From the NCBI GenBank assembly GCA_016712525.1, contig JADJQX010000007.1:2418001-2482000 (forward strand): DNA of 64,000 nucleotides, read 5' to 3'. A model generated the notes under the pieces. It did not search any database. It had not been told where the DNA came from and was given only the letters and a program-made list of their open reading frames with translations. The position numbers and the translations under genes are program-made. Origin of the DNA: Myxococcales bacterium. GTDB lineage: Bacteria; Myxococcota_A; Polyangia; Polyangiales; Polyangiaceae. Below are positions 21,400-29,657 of the stretch, piece after piece (positions within the stretch are counted from its first letter, which is position 1; each line of letters starts with the position of its first letter).

Positions 21400-22187
21400 G
21401 CCCACCCACGCGCCCGGCTCGCGAAGGCGACCATCCCGCCGTGGCGGAGCTCTTCCTCGCGCTCGAGACGAACGAGCCCGCCCCCTCCGAGGCGCGCTTC
21501 GTGGGCGAGATGATGGCGACCACGCGCGTGGCCGAGCACGACGGCCGCGTGTCGGCATACCTCTTCTACCAGCTCATCGGCGAGACGCTCTACGTGCGGC
21601 ACGTGGCGACGGCCAAGGAGCGGCGCCGCGAAGGAGCCGCGAGGGCGCTCTTTCGTGACACGAAAGAGCTCGGGCGAGCGGCCGGCGCGCGTGAGATCTG
21701 CCTCAACGTCAAACCCGACAACACGAGCGCGATCCGCCTCTACGAGAGCGAAGGCCTCGCGAGAGCCTACGCGTCCGCCGCGTTCCGACTCCACTTCTCG
21801 ACGTTCCCCGTCTCGAGCGCGCGAGGCACCGTGACCTGTCCGCTCGCCCCCGAGCTCGACGCGGCGCTCGAGGCGCGCTTCGGGTTGCCGGGAGGTCAGC
21901 TCGCGATGGCACGAGGCCTCCCGAACCGCGTCGTGCTCGGCGCCACGCGCGACGGAGCGCCCGCGGGCGTCGCCTGTTTCGACCGAGGATTTCCAGGGTG
22001 TTTCCCGTTTCGAGCCGACACGGCCGAGACCGCCGCCGCGCTCGTCGAGGCCTGCCGGGCCGTCACGGCGTCGGACGAGATGGGCCTCGTCGTCGAGGAC
22101 GCGCCGCAGATCGAGGCGTGGCTCGAGAGCGAGGGCCTCACGCCTCACCTCCGCATCGAGCACTACAGGGGACCGCTCGCGACCTGA
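21396..22187 (+). CDS. GNAT-family N-acetyltransferase with C-terminal extension
   Basis: 263 residues starting at ATG 21396 inside the previous stop. The N-terminal ~140 residues are a GNAT domain: LYVRHVATAKERRREGAARALF is the acetyl-CoA loop and helix, ICLNVKPDNTSAIRLYESEGLA closes the fold. The C-terminal ~120 residues look like a second, degenerate GNAT-like half (VVLGATRDGAPAGVACFD, then MGLVVEDAPQIEAWLESEG). Third gene of the SDR-DoxX operon; substrate unknown. Confidence 0.78.
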   Translation: MSPPTRPAREGDHPAVAELFLALETNEPAPSEARFVGEMMATTRVAEHDGRVSAYLFYQLIGETLYVRHVATAKERRREGAARALFRDTKELGRAAGAREICLNVKPDNTSAIRLYESEGLARAYASAAFRLHFSTFPVSSARGTVTCPLAPELDAALEARFGLPGGQLAMARGLPNRVVLGATRDGAPAGVACFDRGFPGCFPFRADTAETAAALVEACRAVTASDEMGLVVEDAPQIEAWLESEGLTPHLRIEHYRGPLAT

Positions 22188-22200
22188 GAGGTGCCGGCGC

Positions 22201-22476
22201 TCAGGGGACCTCGCGGCACGACGTGCTGCGGTTCGGGGGCAGCTCGGGCGCGTTCTCCCAGCGGATCTCGACCTGGTGACAGACGATGCGTGGGTAGGGT
22301 TTGGCGAGCGAGCCGAGACCCAGGACGAAGGCCATCGCGAGCCCCGTGACCCCGAGGGACACGAGGGCCGCGCCGCTTCGCCGTTCGTCGGCCGCGCGCG
22401 CCACCTCGGCGATGTCGCGCGCGTCCTCGATGGCCTTCGGGTCGAGGTACGGCACGGGCTTCGAGCGGTAGGGCAT
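22201..22476 (-). CDS. Small single-pass membrane protein, function unknown
   Basis: 91 residues. One hydrophobic segment (ALVSLGVTGLAMAFVLGLGSL, about residues 37-57) follows a charged N-terminal part (DARDIAEVARAADERRSG), so the C-terminal ~30 residues with two Cys probably lie outside the cytoplasm. It ends 14 bases from the convergent acetyltransferase gene. I do not recognise a family; codon use and position are consistent with a real gene. Confidence 0.5.
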   Translation of the reverse strand: MPYRSKPVPYLDPKAIEDARDIAEVARAADERRSGAALVSLGVTGLAMAFVLGLGSLAKPYPRIVCHQVEIRWENAPELPPNRSTSCREVP

Positions 22477-22566
22477 GCCGGAAGAACACCCACGCGGGGT
22501 ACGCCTTGGGCACCCTATGCAGATTCCACTCGAGCGCGAAATCTACAGTCAGATCGGATACTTGGC

Positions 22567-22609
22567 AAAAAAAGGCGGAGCGCCCGCGCGGTCTCCCGGG
22601 CGAGCGCTC
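22567..22609 (-). terminator. Probable terminator of ilvE
   Basis: On the minus strand, a hairpin with arms at 22578-22586 and 22597-22609 (nine pairs with a 4-base bulge) is followed five bases later by seven T (22567-22573). It lies 19 bases beyond the ilvE stop. Confidence 0.7.
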
Positions 22610-22627
22610 GACGAGGACGTGGGCGGC

Positions 22628-23698
22628 TCAGCCGACGACGGTGGCCCAGCCGTGGGTGTCGGGCCCGGTGCCGTACTGCACGCCGGTGATGGCCGCGCGG
22701 AGGCGATCGGAGATGGTGGTCTCCTTGCCGACCTCGATGCGATCGGAGCCCCACATGAGCTCGCCCACGGGGGACACGACCGCGGCCGTGCCCGTGCCGA
22801 AGACCTCCTTGAGCTCGCCCTGCTTGGCCGCCGACGCGACCTCGTCCATCGTGATGCGGCGCTCGGAGACACGCACGCCCCACTCGCGAAGGAGCGTGAG
22901 CGACGACTGCCGCGTGATGCCCGCGAGGATGGTGCCGCCGTCGAGCGGCGGGGTGACGACCTCGTCGCCGATGCGGAGGAAGAGGTTCATGGTGCCGACC
23001 TCTTCGAGGTAGCGGCGCTCGATCGCGTCGAGCCAGAGGACCTGGTCGTACCCGTTCTCCTTCGCGCGGTGGGCGGCGGCGAGGCTCGCCGCGTAGTTCG
23101 CGGCCGTCTTGACGGCGCCGAGGCCTCCGGGGGCCGCGCGCACGTGCTCCTTCTCGACCCAAATGCGGAGCGGCCGCATGCCGCCCTCGTAGTAGTCGCC
23201 CACGGGCGAGAGCAGCACGAGGAAGATGTAGTCTTTGGCCGGGCGCACGCCGAGGAACCCTTCGTCGGCGATGATGAGCGGGCGAATGTACATCGCCTCG
23301 TTCTTGCCGCGCGGGATGGCCGAGCGCGTCTTGGTGACGAGCTCGAGGATGCCCTCACGGACACGCGGGAGATCGAGCTTCGGCATGGCGAGCCGATCGA
23401 CGCCGCCCTGCATGCGCGCGAGGTGCGCGTCGAGGCGGAAAATGCGGACCTTGCCATCGGCCCCGTGGAACGCCTTCAAGCCCTCGAAGAGGGCCTGCCC
23501 GTAGTGGAGGACGGCGGCCGCCGGATCGAGCGAGAGGTTCTGACGAGGGGTGCAGCCGAGCTCGTACCAGCCACGCCCTTCGTGGTACCGGCCGTAGAGC
23601 ATGGTGTCGGCGAACACGCGCCCGAAGCCGAGCGGCTGCGTGGGCGTGGAGGTCGCGACGGGCGGTGCGGAGGTCTTCTGGGCGGGCTCGTGCATCAT
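22628..23698 (-). CDS. ilvE: Branched-chain amino-acid aminotransferase
   Basis: 356 residues. It transfers the amino group in the last step of Leu, Ile and Val synthesis using PLP. Fold-type IV features: FADTMLYGRYHEGRGW, the LHYGQALFEGLKAF turn, RLDAHLARM, IRPLII, the PLP Lys in GAVKTAANYAASL, DQVLWLDAIERRYLEEVGTMN and a C-terminal GTGTAAVVSPVG. This is the longer eukaryotic/actinobacterial-type subgroup. Two adjacent ATG codons (23698, 23695) can serve as start. The 265-base upstream gap carries a TTTTGC palindrome. Confidence 0.94.
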   Translation of the reverse strand: MMHEPAQKTSAPPVATSTPTQPLGFGRVFADTMLYGRYHEGRGWYELGCTPRQNLSLDPAAAVLHYGQALFEGLKAFHGADGKVRIFRLDAHLARMQGGVDRLAMPKLDLPRVREGILELVTKTRSAIPRGKNEAMYIRPLIIADEGFLGVRPAKDYIFLVLLSPVGDYYEGGMRPLRIWVEKEHVRAAPGGLGAVKTAANYAASLAAAHRAKENGYDQVLWLDAIERRYLEEVGTMNLFLRIGDEVVTPPLDGGTILAGITRQSSLTLLREWGVRVSERRITMDEVASAAKQGELKEVFGTGTAAVVSPVGELMWGSDRIEVGKETTISDRLRAAITGVQYGTGPDTHGWATVVG

Positions 23699-23894
23699 GG
23701 GGACTCTCGCGGCGTCGGGGCGCTCCGCGCGCACGGCGCGGGCACATGGGGTGGGTACGGCTCCCCCTTTCTTGGACAGAACGGCGCGGAAGGCAATCGT
23801 GCAATGCGTCGATCGTGAAACGTTTTTTTGCCGCCCTGCGCCAGCGCACGAGGCCACGTTTCTCCGAGGCGAAATCGCTCGAGACTTCGCGCTC

Positions 23895-23909
23895 TTTTGC
23901 ACTGCAAAA
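23895..23909. promoter_or_regulatory. Palindrome TTTTGC-N3-GCAAAA, copy 1
   Basis: Perfect 6-base arms around ACT, in the gap between the SMP-30-like lipoprotein gene and ilvE, about 185 bases upstream of the ilvE start. The same palindrome with centre CGT occurs at 37395-37409. The right arm overlaps the T-run of a terminator hairpin, so part of the symmetry could be coincidental. Confidence 0.45.
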
Positions 23910-23945
23910 AAGGCCGAGGCGCACCCCTTCGAGGAGGCGCGCCTC
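23906..23945 (-). terminator. Probable terminator of the ChaN/SMP-30 lipoprotein operon
   Basis: On the minus strand, seven-base arms (23939-23945 and 23916-23922) are followed by CGGCC and a six-T run (23906-23911). It lies about 20 bases after the stop of the SMP-30-like gene. A self-complementary GAGGCGCGCCTC at 23936-23947 overlaps it. Confidence 0.6.
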
Positions 23946-23963
23946 GACGACGAGACAGGTGCG

Positions 23964-24992
23964 CTACTTGACCTCGAAGACCTCGACCTTGTCCTCGAGG
24001 AAGCGGGGCACGAGCAGGCGGCCGCGCTTCTTGTCGTAGCCGATGTCCGCGGGCGCCTTGACCCCCGTGACGACCGAGGCGAACGGCGCCTTCGCCTTGC
24101 CCCGAAGGACCTCGGAGCCGCCCCACGACGAGACGAGCAGGCTCCCGTCGCCGAGGAGGACGATGCCATCGAGCGCGCCTTTGCCGAGCTTCGCGGCGTC
24201 GGTCTTCTTCCCTTTCGCGTCGAGCGTGTAGAGCTCGCCGGAGCCGAACGTGGCGACGTAGAGCGTCTTGCCGTCGACGAGGAGACCGTTCGGCTTGCCG
24301 AGGTCGGTCGACTTCGCGACGGGCTTCGCCTTGCCCTTCTCGATCACGTAGACGGCGTCCGTGCCGGTGGGCTCGAAGTCCTTCTCGCCCTGCTTGAGGC
24401 CCGAGTCCGAGACGTAGACTTTCCCGTCGGGACCGGCGGCGACGTCGTTCAGGAAGGTCGCGCCGGGGATCACGACGTCGGCCTTCGGGGCGAGGGTCTT
24501 CGCGTCGAACGTGCGCACGACCGAGATGTCGGCGACGTAGAGCACCCCGCCCGCGATGGCCATGCCCTTCGGGGCGTTGAGCGTGACCTTGTTGGCGCCC
24601 CCGGCGACGAGCTTCGCGGTCTTGACGGTGCCGTCCGGCGAGAGCTCGGTGATGAACCCGTTGTTGTCGACGTCGAGCGGCTTGCCGTGGATGTTCGAGA
24701 CCAGATAGCGGTCGTTGGGCTCGTCCCAGTAGACGCTCTCGGGGGTGGCGAAGGCGCCGGTGTAGGTCAATACCGGCGCGGGCTGCGGGCCCTCCGGCTT
24801 CTTCGGCTCCGGGGCGGCCGAGGCCGAGGCGTCCGGGGCGACGGACGCGGACGGCGCAGGCGGCGGCTCCGTGGGCTTCGGGGTCTCGACGACCGGCGGC
24901 GTCGCGGGGGGCGGCGGAGGCTCCGCGCACGCAACGAGCGCGGTGGGCACCGCGGAGAGCACGAGGGCGAGGGAGAGAGCACGCGACGTCAT
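23964..24992 (-). CDS. Lipoprotein with SMP-30/NHL-type beta-propeller
   Basis: 342 residues. Signal peptide with lipobox (TALVAC, Cys ~22), then a Pro/Ala/Ser linker to residue ~75. The rest is a six-bladed propeller of the SMP-30/gluconolactonase-like kind, with repeats such as APKGMAIAGGVLYVADI, FLNDVAAGPDGKVYVSDSG, PNGLLVDGKTLYVATFGSGELY and LDGIVLLGDGSLLVSSWGG. The metal-site pattern (ND and DG turns) is partly kept, but activity is not certain. Its ATG overlaps the upstream ChaN-like stop (ATGA), so both surface lipoproteins are made together. Confidence 0.85.
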   Translation of the reverse strand: MTSRALSLALVLSAVPTALVACAEPPPPPATPPVVETPKPTEPPPAPSASVAPDASASAAPEPKKPEGPQPAPVLTYTGAFATPESVYWDEPNDRYLVSNIHGKPLDVDNNGFITELSPDGTVKTAKLVAGGANKVTLNAPKGMAIAGGVLYVADISVVRTFDAKTLAPKADVVIPGATFLNDVAAGPDGKVYVSDSGLKQGEKDFEPTGTDAVYVIEKGKAKPVAKSTDLGKPNGLLVDGKTLYVATFGSGELYTLDAKGKKTDAAKLGKGALDGIVLLGDGSLLVSSWGGSEVLRGKAKAPFASVVTGVKAPADIGYDKKRGRLLVPRFLEDKVEVFEVK

Positions 24993-25948
24993 GGGGAGCC
25001 TTTCGATGCGGGAGGTGTGGGTTTCGGAGAGCGGAAGGCCGCGCACGGATCTTCTTCGGCGGGTGCGGCCGGCGTGAACACGACGTAGTCGTGGGTGGTG
25101 AGGTCGTCGTAGTCGGCGGGGCGTACGCGGCCCGGCTCGACCTCGACGAGCGCGACCGAGACGAACCCGCCGGGCGGCAGGAACCGAGGGACACCGCGGT
25201 CGCCGCGCGTGTGCCCCTTCCCGGCGAGCAGCACGGCGGACGGCGCGCGCTTCATGGCCACCGCGAAGAGCGCGTCCCGTGCGTGCTGGATGCGCGCCAT
25301 CGGGGCGAGGTATTCGCTCGGGAGGTGCCCGCAGTGCGAGGCGAAGAGCTCGTCCGAGAGCGCCTTCTCGGAGGCGTCGTCGAAGGTGACCGTGCCGAGC
25401 TCGCGCCGCACCTCCTCGGGGATCACGAGCTCGGGGTGGGCCATGAGCGCGCGCACGTCGATCTTGTCGAAGCTCCCGGCCACGACGGGCATGGTCCGCG
25501 CGAGCGCGCGCTCGAAGATCGGGGCGTACATCGTGAAGGGCCCCCAGCCCGTGTCCCACCCCACCTCCGTGGGGAGCTCCCCGGCCGTGCGATGGCCGAC
25601 GCCGAAGAAGCCATCGAGCTTCGGCTGCGCGCTCGCCCGAAAATGCTCCATCACGATGGGCCGAGGCGCGCTCCGCCCGAGCGCGTCGACGACACGAGCT
25701 TGGAAGGCGTGATGCGCCGCGCTGTCGTGCTTCTCGCCGACGAGCACGTAGGGGTGCTTCGCGAGGCTCGTGAAGAGGCGAGCCTCGTCGAGCTTCTCTC
25801 GGCCCTCGCGCGCGTAGATGGCCCCTTCGAGGGGGTGACCAGGCTGCGGGCGCGGGGCCTCCTTCGGGGGAGCCTCGGGCCGCGCACAGCCCGAGGTGAG
25901 CGCGAGAGTGGCAAGGACCGCGGCGAAGCTTCGGCGGCGCAACGTCAT
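24989..25948 (-). CDS. ChaN-like (haem-binding family) lipoprotein
   Basis: 319 residues. Lipobox LTSGC at residues 17-21. The mature part has the ChaN/DUF399 core: YVLVGEKHDSAAHHAFQARVVDAL, PIVMEHFR, and near the end AVLLAGKGHTRGDRGVPRFL. The GE-H and GxxHxRxxxxVP patterns are the family's signature. The Campylobacter member ChaN binds haem and is iron-regulated; binding here is inference. It is first in a two-gene unit with the propeller lipoprotein. I see no clear Fur box upstream. Confidence 0.85.
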   Translation of the reverse strand: MTLRRRSFAAVLATLALTSGCARPEAPPKEAPRPQPGHPLEGAIYAREGREKLDEARLFTSLAKHPYVLVGEKHDSAAHHAFQARVVDALGRSAPRPIVMEHFRASAQPKLDGFFGVGHRTAGELPTEVGWDTGWGPFTMYAPIFERALARTMPVVAGSFDKIDVRALMAHPELVIPEEVRRELGTVTFDDASEKALSDELFASHCGHLPSEYLAPMARIQHARDALFAVAMKRAPSAVLLAGKGHTRGDRGVPRFLPPGGFVSVALVEVEPGRVRPADYDDLTTHDYVVFTPAAPAEEDPCAAFRSPKPTPPASKGSP

Positions 25949-26088
25949 GCCTGAGGACCGCGCGAGGGAGAGGGCGCCTCGGTGAACATGTGTCGCGGTT
26001 TAGCGAATGGGGACGCACACGAAAAGGGTCCTTCCGCTCGAGCTCGCTCCGACGAGGCCGCGTGGGCGCGCGCCGAGGGCGCGAAGCG

Positions 26089-26628
26089 TCAGGATCTCCG
26101 GGCGAAGAGCGGCCCTTCGCCCCGGGTTCGTGCCTCGTGCGCGAGGAGCCACACCTTGTTCGCGACGCCACCGGCGTACCCCGTGATCGCGCCCGACTTG
26201 CCGACCACCCTGTGGCACGGCACCACGATGCCGACCGGGTTCTTCCCGATGGCCCCACCGACCGCGCGGACCGCGCGTTCGGCCGAGACGTCCCGCGCCA
26301 CGTCGGAGTACGCAACCGTCTCGCCGTAGGGGATCGTGAGGAGCGCGCGCCACACACGCTCCTGGAGGGGCGTCCCCGACAGCGCGAGGGGCAGATCGAA
26401 CCGCGTGAGCCGACCCGCGAAGTAGGCCTCGAGCTGACGGACGGTCTCGCCGAGCACCTCGCCGTCGGCCCCCGAGAGGGCCCCCTCCGAGCGCGGCAAA
26501 GATGACAAAAAAACCTGTTCTTCCATACGGATAGACACGACTCGCGCGACGCGTACGGCCACCTCGAGGGGGCCGACCGGCGACACGATCCGGGCGATCG
26601 CGATCGGGGGTGAGGTCGGCTCCTTCAC
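26089..26628 (-). CDS. ogt: Methylated-DNA--protein-cysteine methyltransferase
   Basis: 179 residues from GTG 26628. It removes O6-alkyl groups from guanine by irreversible transfer to its own Cys138 in the active-site IVVPCHRVVG. Also present are the arginine finger/HTH region (TPLQERVWRALLTIPYGETVAYSDVA), AVGGAIGKNP and the closing GYAGGVANKVWLL. The start overlaps the ada-alkA stop by four bases, so both are made from one message as an alkylation-response unit. Confidence 0.95.
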   Translation of the reverse strand: MKEPTSPPIAIARIVSPVGPLEVAVRVARVVSIRMEEQVFLSSLPRSEGALSGADGEVLGETVRQLEAYFAGRLTRFDLPLALSGTPLQERVWRALLTIPYGETVAYSDVARDVSAERAVRAVGGAIGKNPVGIVVPCHRVVGKSGAITGYAGGVANKVWLLAHEARTRGEGPLFARRS

Positions 26629-28076
26629 GAGAGGCTCCTTCCACCGGCCGAGGCCGTGTACGCGTGGAGCGCGGCGTACGCACGGTACGGGCGGAGCGCC
26701 TCGACGCGAGCTTCGGCCCGCGCGGGAGAGACCCCGAGCACCCGCGCGATCACGAGGTCCCCAGAAGGGAAGCCGTCGGGATCGAAGAGACCTCGCATGG
26801 CGGCGTACCCCACCGTGAACCCGCCGATCCCACGCACGTCGGCGAGGGCGGACGTCACCCGGTCGCGCGGCGAGGAGAAGAGCCCCTCCGCCGCGAGTCG
26901 AGCGACCTCGACGATGGCCGAGGCCTTCTGCGGCCCGAGCCCTGCGCGAGCGACGACCTCGGGCCCTGCTCGGACGACGTCGGCGGCTCCGGGGAAGTGA
27001 CGCTCGACGCCGTGGGAGGGAGCCTCGAGCGGCGCTCCCAAGGCCTCGGCGAAGCGGGTGAGGCACGTGCGCGCGGCGGTCACCGAGATCCGTTGGCCGA
27101 CGATCGCGCGCACCACGGCCTCGAACGGGTCGAAAATCCCGGGCACGCGGAGACCTGGGCGGGCCGCGACGAGCCCCTCGAAGGCCCGATCGGTCGAGAG
27201 CACCTCGTCGATCACGTCGGGCCGCGCGTCCGTGTCGAACACCCTCCGCGCCACGCGCACGACAGCCGGGAGCGCCGTCGCGAGCGTCGCGTCGAGCGAG
27301 AGCACGATCCGCGTCTCCCCCTCGAGCCTCGCCCGCAGCGCCCCTTCGGCGCCACCGAAGCGCACGGCCCTCGCGTACGAGGCCTCGTCGCCACGTTCGA
27401 CGGAAGGGATCGCGCGTGCGGCGAGGTAGCGGAAGAGATCGTGCCCCCGGTACGGCGGGCGCGCGAAGAGCTTGGCCTCGATCTCTGCCGAAGGCCCGCT
27501 CGGCGCACGTCGCCGCGGTGACCGGAGCGATGCGCGCACCGCCGACGGGCTCTTGGCGAACCGAGCGACGAACGCAGCGTTGAAGCGGCGTAGGCTGCGG
27601 TAGCCGCTGGCGAGCGCGATCTCCACGATCGACAGGTCCGTGTCGTGGAGGAGGCGCTTCGCCGTCGCGAGGCGACGTGACGCCGCGACCGAGTGCGGGC
27701 TCGCTCCGAGCTCCGAGAGGAACGCCCGCCGAAGCGTACGCTCGCTCACGTCGAGGCGTGCGGCGAGCGCGCCCACCGTGCCCTCGTCGAGCGACCCACG
27801 CTCGATGGCCTCGAGGGCCTCTTCGACGACCCTCCCGGCTCCGCCGAGGCGCGCGTGCGGAGCGAGCTCGGGACGACATACGAAACAGGCGCGGTACCCT
27901 GCGTCCTCGGCCGACGACGCGGACGCGAAGAGCTCGCACGAGCTCTCCTTCGGCGTCCGCGCAGAGCACACGGGGCGGCAGTAGATCCCCGTCGTGCGCA
28001 CGCCGAAGAAGAAGAGCCCGTCGTAGCGCGGGTCGCGCGCGACGATGGCGCGGTACATCGATGCGTTGGTTCCCAT
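26625..28076 (-). CDS. ada: Ada-AlkA fusion: alkylation sensor/activator with 3-methyladenine glycosylase
   Basis: 483 residues from ATG 28076 (start chosen to match the family; GTG 28151 would add 25 residues). Residues ~5-75 are the AdaA zinc domain with its four Cys in YCRPVC and CFVC, the first being the methyl acceptor. An AraC-type double HTH follows (~85-175, LSIVEIALASGYRSLRRFNAAF). Then come an AlkA N-terminal domain and the HhH-GPD glycosylase (~310-470, AIVGQRISVTAARTCL, then DVRGIGGFTVGYAAMRGLFDPDGFPSGDLVI) with the catalytic Asp in SGDLVI. It probably activates its own operon when methylated. Ogt follows by overlap. Confidence 0.93.
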   Translation of the reverse strand: MGTNASMYRAIVARDPRYDGLFFFGVRTTGIYCRPVCSARTPKESSCELFASASSAEDAGYRACFVCRPELAPHARLGGAGRVVEEALEAIERGSLDEGTVGALAARLDVSERTLRRAFLSELGASPHSVAASRRLATAKRLLHDTDLSIVEIALASGYRSLRRFNAAFVARFAKSPSAVRASLRSPRRRAPSGPSAEIEAKLFARPPYRGHDLFRYLAARAIPSVERGDEASYARAVRFGGAEGALRARLEGETRIVLSLDATLATALPAVVRVARRVFDTDARPDVIDEVLSTDRAFEGLVAARPGLRVPGIFDPFEAVVRAIVGQRISVTAARTCLTRFAEALGAPLEAPSHGVERHFPGAADVVRAGPEVVARAGLGPQKASAIVEVARLAAEGLFSSPRDRVTSALADVRGIGGFTVGYAAMRGLFDPDGFPSGDLVIARVLGVSPARAEARVEALRPYRAYAALHAYTASAGGRSLS

Positions 28077-28194
28077 ACCCGGGAGAAGTGCCCCACGCGG
28101 TGGCGCGGCGCTCGCCGTTTTCGGCCACGCCGGCATCTTCGACGACCTCACGAGGTGGGGGGCGCGGCCGGTGCCCGCGGCGCTCGCGCCCGCG

Positions 28195-28497
28195 TCAACG
28201 CCTCATTCCGGGCTGGCACTTGCCGTCCATGAACGCCCACTCGTCGCAGCTCGAGCCGTCGGGGAAGACGCACACGCCGCTCTCGTTGCCTTGGGCGTCG
28301 GAGCGGATCTCGAGGCGCCCGCCCTTCGCCACGCAGTTCTTCGACGCAGGGTTCGCCATGTTCGGCATCGGGCCACCCGGACCGGCCGGGCCGGGCCCAC
28401 CCTGGGGGGGCGGAGGGGGCGGTGTGGTGCTCCCTCCGCAGGCGGCGACGAGGGTGGCGGCCGCGAGCGCGAAGCGAAGCGCGTGACGATGGTTCAT
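28195..28497 (-). CDS. DUF333-type lipoprotein
   Basis: 100 residues. Signal with lipobox (LVAAC, Cys 20), a Pro/Gly-rich linker, then a ~45-residue DUF333 domain at 51-95: ASKNCVAKGGRLEIRSDAQG, GVCVFPDGSSCDEWAFMDGKC. The three Cys and the CVFPDG core match the family, also seen in E. coli YoaF-like proteins; its function is unknown. Confidence 0.85.
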   Translation of the reverse strand: MNHRHALRFALAAATLVAACGGSTTPPPPPPQGGPGPAGPGGPMPNMANPASKNCVAKGGRLEIRSDAQGNESGVCVFPDGSSCDEWAFMDGKCQPGMRR

Positions 28498-28566
28498 GCG
28501 CCGATCCTACGCCATGGACCGCGCGACACGCGAGGGCGCAGGGCCCTCGTGGACAGATCAGGGGGG

Positions 28567-29655
28567 ATGAGCGATGATGTGGGCATGACGGATCCGAAGG
28601 AGGGCGGTCCCATGGGCGAAGGCGTGCCGGCGCCTCGAAAATCGCAGGTCGCGGCGCCCGTGCCCACCGAGGACGGCTTCATGTCGACCCAGGCGAAGAT
28701 GTCTCTCGCGGACATCGCCCTCGCCCTTCGAGACGAGCAGCTCGAGGCCAAGGTCGTGCACTACAAGGCCGATCTCGCGACGAGCCCCGAGCTCGACGCG
28801 ATCACGGCGCAGGTGGTCCGCGAGCTCCAGTCGCTCAAGGCGCAGCGCGCCCCGGCGTCCGAGGCGAGGCCCTCCGATCGCGCGCAGCTCGAGATCGAGC
28901 TCATTCAGTCGCTGAAAGAGATGCTCGGTCGCCTCTTTCGCCCCGAGAAGCTCGCGACGCTCTTCGAGCGCAAGCTCGCCGAGGTGGCGAAGCGGTTCGC
29001 GCGCGTCTTCTTCGAGAGCGAGCTCCATGACAAGATCCGCGGCTCTTCGGGTGAGTCCAAGACGATGCGCTTCGCGGAACAGGCGCTCTACCAGCTCTTC
29101 GTGAAGAACGAGGAGAGCCTGCTCAAGCAGCTCGCGGCGTTCGAGTATGCTTCGAAGGACATCGAAAAACGCGCTCGCGACGAGCTGCTCGAGCACGTGA
29201 CCGAGCTCCGAAACGGCTTTTTGGCGCGCACGACACCCGAGCTCAACATCCTCGTTCGGTTCTTGAACGAGGTGCTGTCGACGTTCTTCACGAAGGAGCT
29301 CCCGCCCGTCGTGGGCGAGCTCGCGTGGGAGGTCGTCAAAGAGGCGCGGCTCGCCGACACGGGCCCGCGGGAGGGCTACAAAATCCCAGCGGAGTCGTTC
29401 CCGAAGTTTCGCCACTCCTTCGAGAAGCGCTTCTTGCAGCGGCTCGTCCCCTTCGCCGAGGACGAGATGCTGAAGCGCGTGCGCGAGTCGAAGGGGAGCT
29501 TCCGCGCGGAGACGATCCGCTTCGTGGCCGACCCGCTCATCTTCAGCGACGTGTGCGAGGTCATCTGCGACGCCGTCTACGACAGCCTCTACAACGACGG
29601 CTTCCTCGACCTCCCGAGCGACTGGCGGGCCCGCCTGCAGGCCGCCGTACCGTAA
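28567..29655 (+). CDS. Helical protein of unknown function
   Basis: 362 residues from ATG 28567, which has a strong Shine-Dalgarno run of G just before it; a second ATG at 28585 is possible. After a flexible ~50-residue start, the protein is almost entirely amphipathic helix, rich in Glu, Lys, Leu and Phe (FRPEKLATLFERKLAEVAKRF, ALYQLFVKNEESLLKQLAAFEYASKDIEKR). There is no signal peptide or transmembrane helix, so it is cytoplasmic. Coiled-coil or scaffold role is possible. I do not recognise a family. Confidence 0.7.
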   Translation: MSDDVGMTDPKEGGPMGEGVPAPRKSQVAAPVPTEDGFMSTQAKMSLADIALALRDEQLEAKVVHYKADLATSPELDAITAQVVRELQSLKAQRAPASEARPSDRAQLEIELIQSLKEMLGRLFRPEKLATLFERKLAEVAKRFARVFFESELHDKIRGSSGESKTMRFAEQALYQLFVKNEESLLKQLAAFEYASKDIEKRARDELLEHVTELRNGFLARTTPELNILVRFLNEVLSTFFTKELPPVVGELAWEVVKEARLADTGPREGYKIPAESFPKFRHSFEKRFLQRLVPFAEDEMLKRVRESKGSFRAETIRFVADPLIFSDVCEVICDAVYDSLYNDGFLDLPSDWRARLQAAVP

Positions 29656-29657
29656 GG

